From Oscheius dolichura (taxonomy: Eukaryota; Nematoda; Chromadorea; Rhabditida; Rhabditidae): DNA of 64,000 nt. The DNA lies in the NCBI GenBank assembly GCA_932521035.1, contig OW051493.1, positions 9,260,001 to 9,324,000 on the forward strand, read 5' to 3'. This document shows positions 59,349-64,000 of the stretch, piece by piece. Below the pieces are notes generated by a model, which worked only from the letters and a program-made list of their open reading frames with translations, ran no database searches and had not been told where the DNA came from. The translations under genes were made by a program, and so were the position numbers. Each line of letters begins with the position of its first letter. Within the stretch, counting starts at the first letter, position 1.

Positions 59349-61025
59349 TGTGCTTGTATCTAAAAGAAACGTATATAATATACCAAGTTCGAGAAAGGAA
59401 GAAGGCATCAAAATACACAGGAGAATGCGTGGGAACAGCTATGAATCATCATTTTCATCCATTTATGCTAAAACATCACCAAAAACTTATAATTGAAAAA
59501 AATCAATAGGAGAAGGCGCGATTACAAGCTCAGGACATCGATTTTACTGCCAACATTTTAGAAGGAATAATTTGACGCGATAGAAGTGTGGTGATTTGGA
59601 AGGTTCTCTGCGCCCCTCCCGCACAGGGTCTGCTTGAATTTCGCGCCCATTTGACTGGTCGGCAACCCACCTACCACGCAAAATACACTTTGCCGAGCAG
59701 CGGCCGTAGTTCAGCGGTCATTGGATAGAGAAGTGACCAGTTACGAGCGGGGATTTCAAAAGGGAGATTTTTAGTTACGGACATATACAAAATGAGTCGA
59801 GTAGAAGTAGAATGAAAATCAATCGACTTCGTTACTATTGATAACGTACAAATGATGCATAATTTTGTGGAGATAGTTTATAAGTTTCCATAAATTCAGA
59901 TGCATGTAGCTTTGCTCAATAAGCCAATGGCGGCTCCCATTAGATCAAAACAGCTACAAAAACAACCCTCGGCCCCCCGAAACTGAAAAGACGAGCAAAA
60001 AAAGGGGAGAGTAAAAAATTTGAAGGCTTGAAACTTGATTTTTGGGCGCTAGTTCAAAGCATAGATTTTTGAAATGCGAGATGTGTCGCCTCCAACTCGG
60101 AACATTCGACTTTTCCATTGAATCGAACTTTTTGCACTTGGAAATGAACAAATCTGAAACATATGAAGCAGAAATGAGTATTCGGCTGAATCAGTTTTTG
60201 CTTTCGAACTATAGGTATAGCTGCTTGATCGTTTTAGACCATTTGTAGGAAATATTTGGCCGTCTCCAAAAAAGAAATGATTCACAAAGGAAATAGTGTT
60301 CATTGGATGTTCTCTGTAGTCTTACTTCTTTAAAACTGAGATTGGGGACCCATGTGACCAGAAATGATCAGCCAGCAACCAACAGATTATAAATTCCAAC
60401 CGTAAGCCTGCAAAAAGAGTGCGATCTGCTGAATTTCCTTATCAAGCAGATTAGAAATACATTTGTTCTTCGATTCCATCGTTTTGGTGGAAGCCCAGAA
60501 GAAAACACAGCACTCTTGGGCTGGGCACATGACTCGCACGTTGTTTTCGTCGCGTCCTTTGCACTCCTCTGCCCAGCCCGACCCGTTTCCTGTGTTATGG
60601 CTGTGATTCAATTTGCCTTCTTTGTTTCATCTCTGTCTTTTACTTTGTTTCGTTTTCTCATTTTCTCGTTCTTGAATTTTTATTAGTTAATGCGTTCGTT
60701 ATTTGCTCTCTCGTTTCCTGCGCCATAACATTTCTGTTTGTTCCAATTCTTACACCAACTGGCAGGCAGACAATTTTAGTGAGAGAAGCTGCATTTTCCT
60801 TACATTTAGACTCAAATTCGACGCCAGTTATGGAAACAGTTTTTCCTGTCTTTATTCACGTTCTTCACATGAACAAAAGAAGGATAACAAGGCATCTTAT
60901 AGTTCTTATCACACTATTTGAACCATTATGCAAGCTAAGGAATATTCTAGATCAATCACCCCCTTTTCAAGTTTCTTTCTTTTATCACTTTCAATCTATT
61001 TTTATAGCAGAAGACTTTACAGAGA
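59349..61025. other. Divergent intergenic, tubulin and F-box genes
   Basis: This 1.7-kb AT-rich interval has a pyrimidine-rich stretch at 60605-60690 ending TTTTTATTAG, a possible outron or acceptor. A minus-strand frame at 60387-60611 (CPAQECCVFFWASTKTMES) has no ATG and no known domain. A tRNA A-box-like CGGCCGTAGTTCAGCGG at about 59701 has no B box. No gene is called. Confidence 0.45.
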
Positions 61026-62976
61026 ATGGCTTGTAATAGACGATCTCTAATACGGGAAATCCGTTCCGATTCTCTTCCCTGCTTACCCACTGAAATTATT
61101 GAGTATATTCTCTCTTTTTCCACAACTTCTCAGGTTTGTATGGCACTGAAATGGTTGTTTCCTTTTTGTAAAATCGCTTCTCATTGTTTGAGATAAAAAA
61201 CTTCCGGGTTTACGGTCTTTGTCTGAAAAATTCCAAACCTACGAAGCTGATGCAATGCATTCCCGTTCCGATTACCCGAAAAACATCAAAAGAAAAGAAA
61301 AGAGAAATTTTAGCAAAGATCAGAAAACCAGACTCTTCAAATTTCAGCTAGTGGCTACCGGATGGAACAGGGTCAGCCACGGATTTGGCGACCTCATCTC
61401 CAGCAGGATTCGCAAATGTAAAAGATACAATTTGGCGGAGGACAAAGAGCTCTACGAATTTTTGAGACCGATAACTATGTCGAGTGAGTTGTTTGACCGT
61501 TGAGACTGAGGAATAAGGACGCCTGTACTCGGCTGATTACTGTAGCCCTGTCTATAGTCACAAATGTTTTCATTCCCAAAATAGACATAGAAAAACAGAA
61601 AAAGCCGGTTAAAATAACAAAGACCATTGCCAGATGATCTCCAATTGTTCCGTTATCAAGCCAATCTTCTTTCGCTCCTCTCCAAGCGGCTTTTCTCCGC
61701 CGTTATCGACCTCACCCTTCCTGTAGGCATCTTTGCTCATTGTGAGTTATTCCCAACTATTATTTAATTGTCCTCTACAGTACACTACCTCTCCGCAACT
61801 GATTCCACCCTCTCTGGAGTCTTAGAAAATGTTAAAAAGCTAACAATAGTCATCGGCCGGGAGAGTGGCCATCTGAATGTGTCGCAGCAACATTTTGACC
61901 ATCTGAACGATGCCAAGTAGGTGTTTTTACCCCCCAGACGATAATTTATTTCCTTTCCTAAATTTAGATCTCTTTTTGGTACAAATATTTTGAAAGAAAT
62001 TCATCTAATGGTAAATGTCTGTGACGCGGAGAACGTCACCTGTTGCGGGTTTAGAGAGCTCGTCCGATTCCTCAAAGAATCTTCAGATCAACTGAGTAAA
62101 ATCACTTATAAAGCTGAAGAAATAATATTTTTAGCTGAATGGGACCTCTCTCTTCACGATTGGACCACTTTAGGACAGGGATGGTTCGGTCCGACTCAAT
62201 TGACCAGATATAGAAATCAGGCAAGCTATTCCCCTAACTATAATGACTCTCGCCTTCTTTATAGGCTTTTGTCTGTTATCTTCGAACACTTCCAGATCTA
62301 GGAGTGACCATCAGGTCCTTAGAACTCATCGACGAGCGCAAGCCGTCACCATACATGCTCATTATGAGAGGATCCAAACACCGCGCAATGTACATGTTCC
62401 CAGAGTTCAAGGTTCGCTTCCCCTTTGATTTTTAGCAAGAGACGAATTAACTTTTTCTTCTGCCTTTTCAGAACTGTCAGTTCCTATTTGTCCGCTACGA
62501 TATCGGAGTAGTTGCCCCGACGTTTGCACACGAAAGGGACCGTTTCTTGAATTTGGAAGAGGTTGACATCGCCGAATCGCACGTCCTGTATAAGACTGAT
62601 CTTCTGACGTTTTTGAGCAATGCACCAAGTGAGTTGACAAGAATAAATTGAAAAATGAGAACTACATCTTTTTACAAACGAGGGAAGATAGAAAAGCATC
62701 TGCAAAAAATCAAGAAACAGAAAAAGAATGTGAAAGACAAATTTTCAGACCTCAAAAACATCAACATCCTTCTGCCAGCTTCTTGGCGTCGCCGCACCTC
62801 CGAATGCTCTTTAGGCTGCTTCAAAAATGAGGATTTTTCTTGTTTTAGGTAAGCTTGCCTATAACGTTCTCCCGATCTACAAAAAGAACAAGGAAAAACT
62901 ATTGTCCTTTAGAGCTGATGGCTGGTGTACAGTCACGCGGCTTCTCCCTCAAGTTCAACTTGCCTTCTGTACATAA
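61026..62976 (+). CDS. F-box-like protein, nematode type
   Basis: The start MACNRRSLIREIRSDSLPCL leads into an F-box-like helix (LPTEIIEYILSFSTTSQ), a likely SKP1-binding motif of an SCF ubiquitin ligase adaptor. The rest is about 400 residues of mixed leucine-rich sequence without a clear repeat: FQLVATGWNRVSHGFGDLIS, NDLQLFRYQANLLSLLSKRL, TDSTLSGVLENVKKLTIVIG, ELIDERKPSPYMLIMRGSKH, FVRYDIGVVAPTFAHERDRF. It ends LLPQVQLAFCT (62976). The exon order follows short introns with GTGAGT/TTTTAG sites. The intron at 62631-62848 is long and has an internal TTTTCAG acceptor that could give an alternative end (NINILLPASWRRRTSE). Such F-box genes form large, fast-evolving nematode families. Confidence 0.6.
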
Positions 62977-63327
62977 ACGCGTATTTATCTTCAGGTCTTG
63001 TATATATCACAATTGTTACCGGTTGTTTTGTAGTGCTTGTACATATATTCCCCTTGTACATGAAGAATTCTATTTGGAGTTGATATGTCATTGCTTTCAA
63101 GAGAGTTATAGTGGTCAAAGGAGCCCAGTTCAAGCGATATCATAACCAGCATACATCAGCATCGTATTTTTGAATTGCTAGAGTATACTCTCAAAACAAT
63201 AGAGTTTGTCTTGTGGAAGAGTATGGAGAATCCCTTCTCCAAATACAGGGCGTCGAATAACATTACATCATGATGTTTGGCTATCTCCGTTCAAGTTATA
63301 CAGTAAGAAAATCTCACAAATTTCTCG
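62977..63327. other. Intergenic after the F-box gene
   Basis: AT-rich DNA, probably the F-box 3' UTR and flank. I see no feature. Confidence 0.4.
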
Positions 63328-63669
63328 ATGACATATGTCTGTTCACTAAACTCTACATATAAAACAATTTATCAAAAAAATGATAGCTTTATACGACGGA
63401 AAGAGCATATTACTAGCATATCCAATGGTTTCCTGGCAACAAACTCGTTGAAGTTGAAAAACGGCGAATTCTTTTTGGAAGTTGTCATTTTACCCGACAA
63501 AGGACTTGCGTTTATTTGCGAAAATCCAACAAAAGTGACCAAACCCTCAAAAAGCGAAAAAAATAACAATTGTGTGGAATATAATCGGGGCCATCTGTTT
63601 TGTGAAACCTGTATATTTCCGCTCCTCCATCTAAACCATTTGCAGACGTACGAAGTTCGACCACAATAA
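63328..63669 (+). CDS. Hypothetical 113-residue open frame
   Basis: An uninterrupted frame starts MTYVCSLNSTYKTIYQKNDS and ends LQTYEVRPQ. The AATAAA at 63665 overlaps the stop, and a second (AATAAAAT) follows within 15 bases, as at a real 3' end. There is no signal peptide or recognised domain. It could be a small gene, a last exon, or chance in AT-rich DNA; an overlapping minus frame is also open. Confidence 0.3.
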   Translation: MTYVCSLNSTYKTIYQKNDSFIRRKEHITSISNGFLATNSLKLKNGEFFLEVVILPDKGLAFICENPTKVTKPSKSEKNNNCVEYNRGHLFCETCIFPLLHLNHLQTYEVRPQ

Positions 63670-63859
63670 AAGAGTAATAAAATAGTCAAGGACATGTGGT
63701 AATTGTCCCTTCCAGATGTCTTTTTTTTAGACTGATTTGTTGCAAACTGTCTCGTTCGATACAACCATATGTCAGTTTCTACCACTAGTCAGTACACGAG
63801 ACGATTGTTTGGTGTAACGTCTTTCCTTTGTCTGTGATGACTGGCCCCGGGGAACTCAC

Positions 63860-63915
63860 CTTCCCCAACTTCTTTCTTCTTGTTTACGGTTTCACCCCGG
63901 AGGGGGCCAGGTAAC
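63860..63915 (-). CDS. Candidate internal exon of a gene beyond the window
   Basis: On the minus strand a ATACAG acceptor precedes 56 open bases (LPGPLRGETVNKKKEVGE) that end at a GTGAGTTCC donor. The exon would belong to a gene with its 5' part right of 64 kb. The next exon to the left was not found, so this is weak. Confidence 0.25.
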
Positions 63916-64000
63916 CTGTATGTTTGGAGAGTGGAAGAGAGACAGAGTGCCAGTTATCTATTGATCATAGCGGGCGGGGAATCCCCCCTTGGCACGTGTG

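Noticed and set aside
59701..59770. Possible tRNA gene (CGGCCGTAGTTCAGCGG)
   Set aside because: A-box-like start only; there is no B box or closing acceptor arm.
60387..60611. Minus-strand frame with clustered cysteines
   Set aside because: No ATG, no splice context, no domain; divergent promoter region.

Overview
This is nuclear DNA from a nematode, most likely a rhabditid relative of Caenorhabditis. Introns are very short (mostly about 35-45 nt, GT..AG, ending TTTTAG or TTTCAG). Genes include nematode-type families: a chitin synthase, an NRF-6-like membrane acyltransferase, a divergent F-box gene and nematode-style secreted proteins. The noncoding DNA is full of small hairpin repeats and TACAGTA/TACTGTA/TACGGTA words of the kind seen in Caenorhabditis. 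Gene models were read by eye from splice sites and reading frames, so exon edges are good to a few bases only where stated.

Layout: 0-11.6 kb is AT-rich and compact. It holds a secreted protein (-), the C-terminal part of a TPR/Mlp nuclear-basket protein (+), ARID2/BAF200 (+), a class I histone deacetylase (+), a small one-TM protein (-) and a small metzincin-like protease (+). At 12-13.4 kb there is an intact 5S rRNA gene (-) and a deleted 5S copy (+). From 13.4 to about 52 kb the DNA is GC-richer and packed with repeats: a small unrecognised gene (-), an alpha-1,3-fucosyltransferase (-), IFT43 (-), MED26 (+), RPN12 (-), a 15.5-kb chitin synthase gene (-) with long 5' introns, AGXT (+) with inverted partial copies on both sides, a small secreted Ly6-like protein (-), a fold-back element, and the NRF-6-like gene (-, to 53 kb). 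From 53 to 64 kb the DNA is again AT-rich and compact: SF3B4, ARP6, a DUF2452 protein and alpha-tubulin (all -), then an F-box gene (+).

Biology: the left end is chromatin and nuclear machinery (TPR, SWI/SNF PBAF subunit, HDAC). The right end pairs SF3B4 with ARP6. From memory, the C. elegans orthologues of ARID2, the HDAC, SF3B4 and ARP6 (swsn-7, hda-2, sap-49, arp-6) all sit on one cosmid, C08B11 on chromosome II. If so, this window is that ancestral cluster opened by roughly 43 kb of repeat-rich DNA.

Repeats of note: at least 13 copies of a short hairpin element (arm CACCCGTAAAATCTCGGCAG), five of a second, longer hairpin family, and four pol III-like units with a tRNA B box and T-run, one of which carries a 5S-like segment. 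All hairpins lie between 14.1 and 51.9 kb.
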